Source of the DNA: Rhizobium sp. CB3090
GTDB taxonomy: Bacteria; Pseudomonadota; Alphaproteobacteria; Rhizobiales; Rhizobiaceae
Assembly (NCBI RefSeq): GCF_029714285.1
Contig: NZ_CP121663.1
Location: 1,302,001 to 1,366,000 of the forward strand
DNA length: 64,000 nucleotides
Direction of reading: 5' to 3'
This document shows, in pieces, positions 1-8,287 of the stretch. A model generated the notes under the pieces. That model was given only the letters and a program-made list of their open reading frames with translations. It searched no databases and was not told where the DNA came from. Every line of letters starts with the position of its first letter. Positions within the stretch are counted from its first letter, which is position 1. The position numbers and the translations under genes were made by a program.

Positions 1-420
1 CGTGCCGCCATTGAAGAGGGCATTCTTCCGGGAGGTGGCGTGGCGCTGCTGCGTGCCGTCAAATCGCTCGACGGCCTCAAGGCCGAAAACGACGACCAGC
101 GCGTCGGTGTCGAGATCGTCCGCCGCGCCATTGAAGCACCGGTCCGGCAAATCGCTGAGAATGCCGGTGCCGAAGGCTCGATCATCGTCGGAAAATTGCG
201 CGAAAAGGCCGATTTTTCGTTCGGATGGAACGCTCAGACCAACGAATATGGCGATCTTTATGTTCAAGGCGTCATTGACCCTGTCAAGGTCGTGCGTACC
301 GCCCTTCAGGATGCAGCCTCGGTCGCCGGTCTGCTGGTGACGACGGAAGCGATGATCGCCGAAAAGCCGAAGAAGGAAACCGCACCTGCCTTGCCGGCGG
401 GGGCTGGAATGGATTTTTAA
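1..420 (+). CDS. groEL: 60 kDa chaperonin GroEL, C-terminal part (5' end outside window)
   Basis: The frame is open from base 1 and encodes the last 139 residues of a GroEL subunit, the ATP-dependent folding chaperonin. Visible family signatures are [15 protein letters not shown] near the start, the VGVEIVRRA helix and the [20 protein letters not shown] segment. It ends in [11 protein letters not shown] and lacks the repeated GGM tail of the housekeeping copy, which suggests one of the extra groEL paralogues common in rhizobia. A strong hairpin follows directly. The identification is certain; which paralogue it is cannot be told from the fragment. Confidence 0.97.
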   Translation, partial: RAAIEEGILPGGGVALLRAVKSLDGLKAENDDQRVGVEIVRRAIEAPVRQIAENAGAEGSIIVGKLREKADFSFGWNAQTNEYGDLYVQGVIDPVKVVRTALQDAASVAGLLVTTEAMIAEKPKKETAPALPAGAGMDF

Positions 421-429
421 GACTACTGC

Positions 430-460
430 GGTCCGCCCGCTTCGGTGGGCGGACCTTAAT
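430..460 (+). terminator. Intrinsic terminator after groEL
   Basis: An 11-bp stem (430-440 with 445-455) is closed by a UUCG tetraloop, the extra-stable C(UUCG)G type, and followed by a short T/A stretch. It lies 9 bases after the groEL stop codon. The U-tract is weak. Confidence 0.8.
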
Positions 461-524
461 CCGTTGCGGAAACGGATGGGTTGATAAAACCACGATCACC
501 ATCTCCTGCAAGGAGGCCAGTAGG

Positions 525-947
525 ATGAGAAAGGCAAACGACACGAACACCGTATCTCAACAAGCCACGGCAGCGATCAGCGCCGGGCATCTGCTACATC
601 CAGCAATGCACTTCGGTCACCCGCGTGAGGTGCTGACGGACGAAAACATCAGCAAGGATGAGAAGCAAGCAATTCTCGCCTCATGGGCATCCGACATATC
701 CGCGATCGAATCCATACCGGCCTTGCGGCGTTACCCCGGGATGAGCCAGATCGTCTCCTATGACGAAGTCCTTGCGGCCCTGAAAGCGTTGGACGACGAC
801 GATCAATGCCGCGTCACGCAAAATTCATCCCCCTCAATCGATACCAAAAAGACAAACCGCCGAAGACCACAAGCACATCGTTCCGTCGGCTTCGGCCTGT
901 GCAGCTATTGGAAAGGAGGGCGTGCCAAACAGCCATTCGGGATCTAG
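525..947 (+). CDS. Conserved small rhizobial protein of unknown function
   Basis: A 140-residue protein with a good Shine-Dalgarno (AGGAGG, 511-516) 8 bases before the ATG. Residues about 25-85 carry a pattern I recognise from unnamed short rhizobial proteins: HPREVL, then DEKQAILASWASD, then a run ending in VLAALKALDDDD. No catalytic motif, signal peptide or membrane segment is visible. The basic tail after residue 95 (TKKTNRRRPQAHR) has lower-quality coding character and may have changed by frameshift relative to relatives. Function unknown. Confidence 0.7.
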   Translation: MRKANDTNTVSQQATAAISAGHLLHPAMHFGHPREVLTDENISKDEKQAILASWASDISAIESIPALRRYPGMSQIVSYDEVLAALKALDDDDQCRVTQNSSPSIDTKKTNRRRPQAHRSVGFGLCSYWKGGRAKQPFGI

Positions 948-1032
948 ATCCTCCACTGACCCCCGCGTGCCTTGTCGGACGCGGACCTGATTTTTGCCGA
1001 CGACTCTTTGCTCTCTTGAGGAGGTTTTGCCG

Positions 1033-2127
1033 ATGAAGATCGCTCAGATCGCACCGCTCGCCGAAAGTGTTCCACCGAAACTATACGGGGGAACCGAGCG
1101 TATCGTTTCCTATCTAACTGAAGAACTCGTCCGCCAGGGCCACGATGTCACACTATTTGCTAGTGGTGATTCCGTTACCAGCGCGAGGCTGGTCCCGTGC
1201 TCGGACGTCGCTCTGAGGCTCAATCCGGCCGTCAAGGATCACCTGCCGCATCAGGTTGTAATGCTGGAGGAAGTCCGCCAACGTGCGCATGAATTCGACG
1301 TGCTGCATTTCCATATCGATCTCATGCATTTCCCGCTCATTAGGGAGTTTGCCGACCGAACCGTGACAACGCTGCACGGGCGACTTGACCTGCCTGATCT
1401 CCGCCCGGTCTACAAGGCTTTTCGCGACATTCCACTGGTGTCCATCTCCAACGACCAACGTCGCCCAATGCCGCCGGTCAACTGGTCAGGAACAGTTTAT
1501 CACGGCTTGCCCGTCGATCTGCTTCCCTTCACAAGAGAGCCAACCGGCAAGTATCTCGCCTTCCTCGGCCGAATTTCCCCGGAGAAGCGCCCAGATCGCG
1601 CCATTCGCATTGCCGCAAAGGTTGGGATGCCGCTGAAGATTGCGGCCAAAATTGACAATGCCGACAAGGCCTATTGGGAAACCGTGATCAAGCCGATGGT
1701 GAAAAGCCATCCGAATGTGGAATTCATTGGCGAAATAAGTGAGCATCAGAAGGCTACGTTTCTTGGCAATGCGGGCGCACTGCTCTTCCCGATCGATTGG
1801 CCTGAGCCCTTCGGTCTCGTCATGATAGAGGCAATGGCGTGTGGCACCCCTGTTATCGCATTCCGTTGCGGTTCCGCTCCCGAAGTAATCGATGAGGGCG
1901 TCTCTGGCTTACTGGTTGATAGCGTGACCGAGGCAGTGGAAAATATCGAATGGGTCCTGCGCTTCGATCGGCGGAAAGTACGGAAGAAGTTCGAGGAACG
2001 CTTCAGCGCCGAACGGATGACTCGAGATTATCTCAACATCTATCGGCAATTGTCTGGCACGCGGACGCAAGCCGCACCGCTTCGCCGTGCGAACGGTCAG
2101 TCCCTGGATCTTCAAGTCGTGGCATAG
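1033..2127 (+). CDS. Family 4 glycosyltransferase (GT-B fold)
   Basis: The ATG at 1033 is chosen because GAGGAGG stands just upstream and MKIAQIAPL is a typical GT-B start; an upstream ATG at 994 is in frame but has no ribosome site. The 364-residue protein has the N-terminal glycine-rich acceptor loop (PPKLYGGTER), and the C-terminal donor-site block EPFGLVMIEAMACGTPV with the E-x7-E pair of retaining GT4 enzymes. It probably transfers a nucleotide-activated hexose to a cytoplasmic acceptor. It is a single gene between two unrelated units, so the acceptor cannot be inferred. Confidence 0.88.
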   Translation: MKIAQIAPLAESVPPKLYGGTERIVSYLTEELVRQGHDVTLFASGDSVTSARLVPCSDVALRLNPAVKDHLPHQVVMLEEVRQRAHEFDVLHFHIDLMHFPLIREFADRTVTTLHGRLDLPDLRPVYKAFRDIPLVSISNDQRRPMPPVNWSGTVYHGLPVDLLPFTREPTGKYLAFLGRISPEKRPDRAIRIAAKVGMPLKIAAKIDNADKAYWETVIKPMVKSHPNVEFIGEISEHQKATFLGNAGALLFPIDWPEPFGLVMIEAMACGTPVIAFRCGSAPEVIDEGVSGLLVDSVTEAVENIEWVLRFDRRKVRKKFEERFSAERMTRDYLNIYRQLSGTRTQAAPLRRANGQSLDLQVVA

Positions 2128-2350
2128 AGAGTGGAGGTTGCCAGGTCGATTGCTTCTGCATCAGAGCACGACTACTTTTTACTAAATCAACCCGGGCGGG
2201 GCGAACCCGGAATGACCAGCCTCGTTCGGGTCATGCCGGCCGTCAAAGCAGCGAGAAAATAGGAAATAGCCTGAACCGCTTGGAACATCGATCACGATGG
2301 TTGGTTAGCCGCGGAACAGCTTTGACAGTCTCTCATCTTTCCTTCGCCAA

Positions 2351-2500
2351 AATGCCGGGAACGATGCCACGCAGTTTGCGAAGGACATGATGAGCGATCA
2401 CAGCGAGGCCAGCACAGTATTAAGCGAAGCCGCGAAGCAGGGAGGCATTGCGCTGCCCGGCGCCCTTGATAACAAGCAGAAGCAGACGGCACTGAAGGCA
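2351..2500 (+). pseudogene. Remnant of a DUF4142 protein
   Basis: In frame 2 the stretch reads FAKDMMSDHSEAS, then GIALPGALDNKQKQ, the heart of the DUF4142 (ferritin-like, often secreted) domain. No start, signal peptide or C-terminal half is present, and the frame runs into the next gene's leader. The rest of the 2128-2510 gap holds nothing I can support. Confidence 0.6.
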
Positions 2501-2525
2501 CCTATGACTCATGGAGGCAAGTCTT

Positions 2526-3017
2526 GTGAAAATCGAAAAAATCTATTTCCAGCCGAGTGGGTGGGTACCAAACAATCAGCGCCTTCCCGTTCTGATTTAT
2601 AGAGGCGCGCCATCGACCAGTGAACCGTTTTCAGATTTTGGAAGCATTTTCGCCGCGAACGGATGGACCGGCATCTGGGAAAATGGCGTCTTTGATTACC
2701 AGCATTATCACTCCGGTGCTCACGAAGTATTGGGCGTTCGCCGTGGCAGCGCCACCCTATTGATCGGTGGCCCTGAAGGACAGCCTACAATCGTTTCAAT
2801 CGGGGATTGCTTGGTTCTCCCCGCCGGAACAGGTCACCGAAACCTTGGCTGCTCTCCGCATTTTACGGTCGTCGGCGCCTATCCAGAAGGCCAGCATGCC
2901 GATATTCAGACTGCCGCCGCCACGCCCGATATGCTGGCGAAAATCGCGTCATTATCCGTGCCGGACACTGATCCCATCCATGGCGCGTCAGGAGGTCTCC
3001 TTGACAGCTGGCGGTGA
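2526..3017 (+). CDS. YjlB-type cupin protein
   Basis: The GTG at 2526 is preferred over the in-frame ATG at 2511 because GGAGG (2513-2517) sits 8 bases before it. The 163-residue product has the single-cupin pattern of the YjlB group: FAANGWTGIWENGVFDYQHYH, the metal-site residues in YHSGAHEVLG, and a second motif GDCLVLPAGTGH. These are cytosolic small barrels that bind a metal; no substrate is known for the group. A terminator follows at 3153. Confidence 0.82.
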   Translation: MKIEKIYFQPSGWVPNNQRLPVLIYRGAPSTSEPFSDFGSIFAANGWTGIWENGVFDYQHYHSGAHEVLGVRRGSATLLIGGPEGQPTIVSIGDCLVLPAGTGHRNLGCSPHFTVVGAYPEGQHADIQTAAATPDMLAKIASLSVPDTDPIHGASGGLLDSWR

Positions 3018-3152
3018 ATTCAACGGTTGAGGTCAACCACTAATCGCGCTCGCGGCCTGCAGTCAAGGTATTGCGGGAGGGTAAAGGTCTTCCTTTCCGC
3101 GACTGCATTGGGCCGATTCTTTATGTCGCCGGAATTTCGCGCCTTGCGATGG

Positions 3153-3186
3153 AAGCGGGCCGCTTAGGCCCGCTTCTCGTTTTTTT
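3153..3186 (+). terminator. Intrinsic terminator downstream of the cupin gene
   Basis: AAGCGGGCC (3153-3161) pairs perfectly with GGCCCGCTT (3167-3175) around a 5-base loop, followed by CTCG and a run of seven T. The T-run is on the plus strand only, so it ends plus-strand transcription and lies just beyond the stop of the convergent gene. Confidence 0.85.
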
Positions 3187-3195
3187 AAAAATGCC

Positions 3196-3804
3196 TCACA
3201 GGCGATACCGGCGCAGGCGCTCGCGTTCGGCCGCGATTTCGTCGTCGGTATAAGGATCGGCGGTTTCATCGAAGCGGTTCCAACCCTGCTCTACATAGCT
3301 GGCACGCCGAGACACCATGTCGACGGGCCGCATATTGGTGAGAATTGCTTGGGCTTCGAAAACACGCGCATCCTCCACCTTCGCCGCTACGAGCGAGCCG
3401 CCTCGGCGAACACCTTCGGCATAGAAATTGGCATCCTCCTCCGGAACACCTTCTCGTATCATCGCTCCGACGATGCCGCCGACGGCACCACCCGCAACCG
3501 CTCCGGCGGCAGCGCCGGCGGCCGTGGCAACCAACCATCCCCCGGCGACCACCGGCCCCACACCGGGAATTGCGAGCATTCCAAGCCCGGCGAGCAGTCC
3601 CCCTGCACCGCCCGCAACTGCGCCGAGACCCGCGCCCGTTCCGGCGCCTTCTGCCGCCCGGCTCCCCTGTCCCTCGACATCAATGCCGCTGGCCTTGTTC
3701 GTTACGATGCTGATATCGTCCGAGGGAATGCCGGCTTCTTCTAAGGCCTTAACGGCGGAATGAGCATCGTCATAGTTGTCATACAGTCCGGTAATCGTTC
3801 TCAT
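3196..3804 (-). CDS. General-stress protein 17M-like, glycine-zipper protein
   Basis: A 202-residue protein starting MRTITGLYDNYDDAHSAVKALEEAGI, the fold seen at the N-terminus of general stress protein 17M-type proteins. Residues 60-125 are a long Gly/Ala zipper with GxxxG repeats, able to enter membranes. The C-terminus is charged and Arg-rich. AAGGA lies about 11 bases upstream of the ATG. Such proteins are abundant in rhizobia under osmotic or stationary stress; the exact role is unknown. Confidence 0.8.
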   Translation of the reverse strand: MRTITGLYDNYDDAHSAVKALEEAGIPSDDISIVTNKASGIDVEGQGSRAAEGAGTGAGLGAVAGGAGGLLAGLGMLAIPGVGPVVAGGWLVATAAGAAAGAVAGGAVGGIVGAMIREGVPEEDANFYAEGVRRGGSLVAAKVEDARVFEAQAILTNMRPVDMVSRRASYVEQGWNRFDETADPYTDDEIAAERERLRRYRL

Positions 3805-3830
3805 TGGGTCTGTTTCCTTCTAATGGTCGC

Positions 3831-4142
3831 TTATTTCCCCGTCGTCACATTTCCTTGGAAATCCAAGGAGACGTTCGCTTGTTTGCCGTCCTTCATCGCA
3901 GTCCCTCGCCAGATACCTTGATCGTCGAGCTTGAGGCCGCTGACATTCGTATAGCCGGCGTCGGCAATGCGGGATTTCGCCTGATCCTCGGTAAAGCTGT
4001 TTTTGCCGGCGACCGGAGCGCCTGGATTTTGCGTCGTATTGATAGCTGGCGTGGTCTGCGACGTTGATGGCGTTTGGCTTTGAGCGAATGCCGCTGTTGC
4101 TGCCATCAAAAGAGTGGCGGAAAGGATGGCGAGTGTTTTCAT
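3831..4142 (-). CDS. Secreted PepSY-like small protein
   Basis: The 103-residue product begins with a clear Sec signal peptide (MKTLAILSATLLMAATAAFA, cleavage after AFA). A Ser/Thr/Pro-rich linker follows, then a single PepSY-like module: KNSFTEDQAKSRIADAGYTNV, then GLKLDDQGIWRGTA and a last strand VSLDFQGNVTT. The start is supported by GGAGGAAA upstream. Periplasmic location is inferred; modules like this often act as inhibitors or sensors. Confidence 0.8.
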   Translation of the reverse strand: MKTLAILSATLLMAATAAFAQSQTPSTSQTTPAINTTQNPGAPVAGKNSFTEDQAKSRIADAGYTNVSGLKLDDQGIWRGTAMKDGKQANVSLDFQGNVTTGK

Positions 4143-4370
4143 TGGCGTTTCCTCCTATTGTGCGCACACCAAACATCTCGAAACCTTATTTGTTCCAATG
4201 CTTTAATTGTGCTGGAGTTTGCCTGTGGACATATCATCGAGCCGACTACAAACGAATGCATCGCAGACAAAAACGTAATTCGCGAACGCATGGAAGTGAA
4301 AGGAGCCGATGGTTCACGCGTCAGCATTTCCATACGGATAGCCCGTTCAATCGACGCCAATCCATCGTCA

Positions 4371-4739
4371 TCAATTTGATTTTGGAACTGGCGTCGACAA
4401 TAGTTTGATTAACGTTTGAATTGGTACGGGCTTCGGCAGAAATGATACGCCGCTTGCGAGGTCGAAATTGCCGAGCCTGACGTCGCCGGAGGTGACAACG
4501 ACCCTCGTCTCAGGCGAAAGGGCACGAATCTGCGAAACCAACGCGAGACCGTCCATGGATCCGGGCATATTGATATCGGTAAACACGGCGTCGACAGTTC
4601 TCTGGTTTAGCAAAATAAGAGCCTCGTCGGCGTTACGGGCTTCCAACACTTCAAACCCGGCTTGTTCAAGGGCGTCAACCGCCGCGAATCGAACTAAAGG
4701 CTCATCATTGACGACTAACACGCTCTTGACCTCGTCCAA
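4371..4739 (-). CDS. Single-domain response regulator (REC), TTG start
   Basis: The receiver domain is complete: KSVLVVNDEPL (acidic pocket, with Asn in place of the first Asp of the usual DDE), phospho-acceptor Asp in DAVFTDINMPG, Thr/Ser switch in VVVTSGD and the Lys of FLPKPV. I place the start at the TTG at 4739 because AGGAGG (4744-4749) precedes it and the domain starts four residues later; the open frame back to 5003 encodes no domain. It is 122 residues with no output domain, so it probably passes phosphate to a partner. Its start lies inside the DUF2934 gene, so the two are translationally linked. Confidence 0.82.
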   Translation of the reverse strand: MDEVKSVLVVNDEPLVRFAAVDALEQAGFEVLEARNADEALILLNQRTVDAVFTDINMPGSMDGLALVSQIRALSPETRVVVTSGDVRLGNFDLASGVSFLPKPVPIQTLIKLLSTPVPKSN

Positions 4740-4899
4740 CGGACCTCCTGTCGGACCCGAAGCACTCGCCAAGTTCGAGCAGATTCCGTTCGGCCACAGC
4801 TTGAGACCAATGTTCGCGGTCCCGCCCCGAGGGGAAACCTTCCTGCTGCCAGATCTGATGCGCGCGTCTGCTGATCCAGTTATAGCGATCCGTGTCCAT
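4705..4899 (-). CDS. DUF2934 small protein
   Basis: A short protein with the DUF2934 signature RAHQIWQQEGFPSGRDREHW at residues 11-30; this motif marks many small rhizobial proteins of unknown role. The ATG at 4899 is assumed; an in-frame TTG at 4905 has slightly better spacing to GGGG upstream. Its 3' end overlaps the start of the response regulator by 35 bases in another frame. Confidence 0.7.
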   Translation of the reverse strand: MDTDRYNWISRRAHQIWQQEGFPSGRDREHWSQAVAERNLLELGECFGSDRRSVGRGQERVSRQ

Positions 4900-5160
4900 G
4901 GCCAATTCTCGACTATCCCCTTTCCAACACAGTTCCTTCTGATGTTCATATGATTTCGATTAGTGCTCGAGCAAATGTCAGTACGCAACCAGGAGGGGAA
5001 CACTCAGCGATCGAGCTAGGCGATGAAACTGTGCTGGAGCACTGCGAGGAAGAAGGAACCGAAATGCTCCAACGGTGTTCGATAGTTAAGTACGCTGAGC
5101 CACTGTCTTCGGTCGCGCCTCTTTCGGCTTAGTTTTTGGAGCGGTACCTCCAGTCTAGCT

Positions 5161-5192
5161 GCCCGTCACCCAAATGCGGTGGCGGGCTTTTT
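5161..5192 (+). terminator. Intrinsic terminator without an obvious gene
   Basis: A 10-bp stem (5161-5170 with 5178-5187, one G-T pair) is followed by five T. No intact plus-strand gene lies upstream: 4905-5160 contains only short frames without homology that I can see. It is probably a leftover of a lost gene at the scar. Confidence 0.7.
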
Positions 5193-5193
5193 C

Positions 5194-5376
5194 GTTGCAT
5201 ACTTTGATGCCCCAGCAAAGGCGGATGTTGCTTCCTGCAGAAATGCCTACGGAGCCCCTCGTTGGGAAATCGCATCCGACGGGGAAGATGCCTTGCCTGA
5301 GCGAGTATCTCGTCCTGAAGCGCTGCCTGAACTCTCGGGACCACCTGAACCCTGACATCCTTGCGAGTCGCGTAAC
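5194..5376. repeat. Dispersed repeat, copy 1 (pair with 48949-49126)
   Basis: About 180 bases match 48949-49126 in the same orientation, roughly three quarters to four fifths identical by eye with small gaps. The best-kept core reads CTGAGCGAGTATCTCGTCC, then AAGCGCTGCCTGAACTCTCG. Reading frames on both strands are open through the core, but I recognise no protein. Both copies sit next to kinase fragments and rearrangement junctions. Confidence 0.75.
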
Positions 5377-5486
5377 GGCTGCCTGCGCGTCTTAGCAACC
5401 GAAGCTACGTTTCCGAAAGCGATAGGACCGGGCGGGGATGGAGTTCAACGGCAAATACTCCGCTTTGACGCTCGCAAGGCACGAAG

Positions 5487-5558
5487 ATGTCAACCGAGAT
5501 GCTCGCGAATGCGACGGCAGACATCAAGAATTACATACGATCCGATCCGGTTCGTTCC
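5487..5558 (+). pseudogene. N-terminal scrap of a small protein
   Basis: An ATG-initiated frame of 23 codons reads MSTEMLANATADIKNYIRSD, then PVRSAL and a stop. The pattern resembles the beginning of DUF883/ElaB-like glycine-zipper proteins (helix, then PVRS before a membrane segment), but the membrane part is missing. It abuts the kinase fragment on the opposite strand. Confidence 0.35.
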
Positions 5559-5564
5559 GCTCTT

Positions 5565-5795
5565 TAGCCCTGTGCATAAAACGACATGGCCCGCCCGCCA
5601 CCCATTCGGGTGAAACTCGATCGTTACTTCCCCTTCTCCAGGGCCGAGAACGGGCCAATCAATTGACTTCCAAAACCTCGATGCCCCGGCGCTTTGACCA
5701 AAAGTCCGTCGATTTCCTTCTTCCAATCCAGGCGAACGGAGTTTACGTCCTGCCGCCATTCAATGCTGACGCGACCGTTTTCTGAATCGCGCTGG
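5565..5795 (-). pseudogene. C-terminal fragment of an HWE/HisKA_2-type sensor kinase
   Basis: Reading from 5795 downwards, one frame gives ENGRVSIEWRQD, VRLDWKKE and PGHRGFGSQLI, the G-box end of the ATPase domain of HWE-type kinases. The continuation GEGEVTIEFHPNG appears in another frame, so at least one frameshift is present. The fragment is fused directly to the interrupted paoC, with no start of its own. Confidence 0.7.
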
Positions 5796-6284
5796 GTTTG
5801 CCGCCTCCTTGAACTGCTTGCTGGCTTCCGCCGCGGCCACGGTTTCCGTGCCTTCCGAGTCGAAGGTCGTGCTCGGCTTTTCCGCCTCGTAGTCGGCGCT
5901 GATGCGCATTGCGCCTTCGCGAGCAGCCTCGATGGTCTCGGCCAGCACCAGCGCAATGATCTGACCGTCATACCAGATCTTCGTACCGTGGAAAGGTCCG
6001 ATAGAAGTCGATCCCGATGCTCCGAACTCGGGAGCTTCCAGTTCGCCCTCAACGGTCTCATGGGTGATGACATCGATCACGCCGGGGACCGCCCGCGCCT
6101 CGTTCAGATGGAGCGACGTCAAACGACCGCGCGCAACGGCACTCGTCACCAACATCCCATGTGCGAGGTTGTTGACCGGAATGTCAGCGGGATAGGGCGC
6201 CTTTCCCGTCACCTTCAGGCGGGCGTCGATGCGCGGCAAGGGTTCACCCATGTTTTCCTTGGCAGGAGGCGCAGCCTCGTTCAT
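5796..6284 (-). pseudogene. paoC: Truncated paoC, molybdenum subunit of aldehyde oxidoreductase
   Basis: Only the first ~160 of about 730 residues remain. EPLPRIDARLKVTGKAPYPADI, FHGTKIWYDGQIIALVLAET and ISADYEAEKPSTTF are the N-terminal a/b hammerhead of xanthine-oxidase-family large subunits of the PaoC/YagR type. The coding match stops near 5796, where kinase sequence begins. The molybdopterin-binding domain is gone, so the enzyme cannot work from this locus. The ATG at 6284 fits GAGG spacing better than that at 6290; both overlap the end of paoB. Confidence 0.85.
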
Positions 6285-6286
6285 CG

Positions 6287-7303
6287 TCATATCCTCATCT
6301 CGCGGACCTCCAGCAAGGCCCGCACCAATGTCTGCTTTCCGAGTTCGATCTTGAACGCATTGTGCTGACGCGGCCGCGCTCCGGCAAAGGCGGCCTCCGC
6401 TGCGCTCGCGGCATTCTCTTCTGTGAGCGGCTTGGTCCGCAGCTCCTCCTCGGCCGCCGTGGCGCGCCATGGGACAGTCGCCAGTCCGCCAAGGCTGATA
6501 CGCGCATCGCGCACGATGTCCCCGTCGAGGTCGATTGCGACGGCTGTGGAAGCCAGTGCGAACGCATAGGACTGGCGGTCGCGTATCTTCAGGTAACGGG
6601 ATCGTGCAGCCCAGGCAGGGACGTTTACGACGATCGCCGTAATCATCTCGCCCGGCCGCAGCGTCGTTTCGATATCCGGCCTGTCGCCCGGCTGGCGATG
6701 CAGTTCGGCAAATCGGATGCGACGTTTGCCGGACTGTCCCGATATGTCGACCGAGGCATCCAGCGCAATCAGCGCCTGGGCAAAATCTCCGTGATAGGTG
6801 GCGATGCAGGCGTCGCTCACACCCAGCACCGCATGCTGCCGATTGAAGCCGTCCATGGCCGCGCAACCGGAGCCGGGATTGCGCTTGTTGCACGGCCATG
6901 AAATCTCGCGGAAATATTCGCAGCGCGTCCGCTGCAACACATTGCCGCCAAGGCTTGCCATGTTGCGGATCTGCCGGCTGGCCGCGAGTTTCAGACTTTC
7001 GGCCAGCATCGGACATCGCCGGTTGATGTCCGGATGATCCTCCACCTCGCTCATGCGGACCAGGGCTCCGAGGCGGATGTAGGGATCGCCGATCTCGATC
7101 GTCTTTAATGGTCGATCCTCAATCCGATTGATGTCGACCAGATGCGACGGTCGGTTGACTCCGAGCCGCATGTAATCGGACATATTCGTGCCGCCGGCGA
7201 TGAACTGCGCTGGTGCGGCAGTCGGAGGGATTTCTTTTGCTTCGCCTGCCGCAGCGATGGCGCTGCCGATATCACCGGCTCTTTCATAGCTGAAGGGTAG
7301 CAT
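6287..7303 (-). CDS. paoB: FAD-binding subunit of periplasmic aldehyde oxidoreductase
   Basis: A 338-residue CO-dehydrogenase-flavoprotein-family subunit (PaoB/YagS type). FIAGGTNMSDYMRLGV is the FAD pyrophosphate loop, and RNMASLGGNVLQRTRC with further cysteines (EISWPCNK, GSGCAAM) matches the extra [4Fe-4S] insertion of PaoB. It should carry electrons from the PaoA clusters to FAD. The ATG directly follows the paoA stop. With paoC broken downstream, the subunit is probably orphaned. Confidence 0.9.
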   Translation of the reverse strand: MLPFSYERAGDIGSAIAAAGEAKEIPPTAAPAQFIAGGTNMSDYMRLGVNRPSHLVDINRIEDRPLKTIEIGDPYIRLGALVRMSEVEDHPDINRRCPMLAESLKLAASRQIRNMASLGGNVLQRTRCEYFREISWPCNKRNPGSGCAAMDGFNRQHAVLGVSDACIATYHGDFAQALIALDASVDISGQSGKRRIRFAELHRQPGDRPDIETTLRPGEMITAIVVNVPAWAARSRYLKIRDRQSYAFALASTAVAIDLDGDIVRDARISLGGLATVPWRATAAEEELRTKPLTEENAASAAEAAFAGARPRQHNAFKIELGKQTLVRALLEVREMRI

Positions 7304-7921
7304 TTAGGGCTTCTCCATCTCGTCGCGCGCCTGTTTCACGGCAGCCAGTATGTTGGGGTAGGCGGCGCATCGACAGAGATTGCCGCTCATGTATTCGCGA
7401 ATCTCGGCATCGCTGCCGGCATGCCCCTCGTGCACGCAGGCAACCGCGGACATGATTTGGCCGGGTGTGCAGTAGCCGCATTGGAAGGCATCATGGTCGA
7501 CAAACGCCTGTTGCATCGGGTGCAGCTGTCCGTCCACCGACGAGAGGCCTTCGATCGTGGTGATCTGCCGGCCATCATTCATCGCTGCAAAGCTCATACA
7601 GGACAACGTGCGATGCCCGTCGGTGAGCACCGTGCAGGCTCCGCATTGTCCGTGGTCGCAGCCCTTCTTCGTTCCAGTCAGGCCGGCATGATCGCGAAGC
7701 AGATCGAGAAGCGACGTGCGTGGATCGACGCTGAACTGATAGGGTTGGCCATTGATCCTCATCGTTACCAGGACGGTGGCCTCCGTCGATCGCGACGCTG
7801 GCTGCACTTTTTGCTCCGGCGAGGCAGCGCCGACGGAAATGGCCGTTGCAGCTGTAATTGTTCCAGTCAAGAGTGAGCGCCTCGAAAGCCCCGAGGCTGG
7901 GGCTTCTTCTGGATTAGACAT
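7304..7921 (-). CDS. paoA: [2Fe-2S] subunit of aldehyde oxidoreductase, Tat-exported
   Basis: 205 residues. The N-terminus contains SRRSLLTG, a twin-arginine signal, as in PaoA/YagT. Two iron-sulfur sites follow: GCDHGQCGACTVL for the plant-type cluster and CGYCTPGQ plus LCRCAAYPN for the alpha-helical cluster. The start at 7921 has AAAGGG six bases upstream; the open frame reaches further but codes for nothing recognisable. It is the first gene of paoABC', whose catalytic subunit is interrupted. Confidence 0.92.
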   Translation of the reverse strand: MSNPEEAPASGLSRRSLLTGTITAATAISVGAASPEQKVQPASRSTEATVLVTMRINGQPYQFSVDPRTSLLDLLRDHAGLTGTKKGCDHGQCGACTVLTDGHRTLSCMSFAAMNDGRQITTIEGLSSVDGQLHPMQQAFVDHDAFQCGYCTPGQIMSAVACVHEGHAGSDAEIREYMSGNLCRCAAYPNILAAVKQARDEMEKP

Positions 7922-8287
7922 CCAATACCCTTTGCGATGGCGATTCAGCATGAGATCAGACGGTCCAAAAAGGCCGCTGTGAGCATGCCTAACCGCGAAT
8001 TCGCCACAGAGTTCCAGTCGCTTCGCTACGAGATTGTCGCACTCAGTCGAACCGCATTATTCGCAACATCAGGAAATTCTAACCGCGTTCCTGCCGGTAT
8101 CGGCCGAGGTCGCCGCCCAATCCCTGAGGTTGGCAACGACGCACAAGCATCCGAAGGGCATGGGATCATCTGATCGATATCCTTCGCATTCAAAGAGTGC
8201 CGCGGACGCGCATTGGGATATACTCGCAGCTGGGATGCTGACAGTGGCTCCTATCGACAACCCTTGCTACTCTCGCAGCCCTGCGCG
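7922..8287. other. Intergenic, no gene seen
   Basis: About 365 bases between paoA and the transketolase stop. It should contain the paoA promoter. Short frames on both strands have no recognisable product. Confidence 0.6.
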
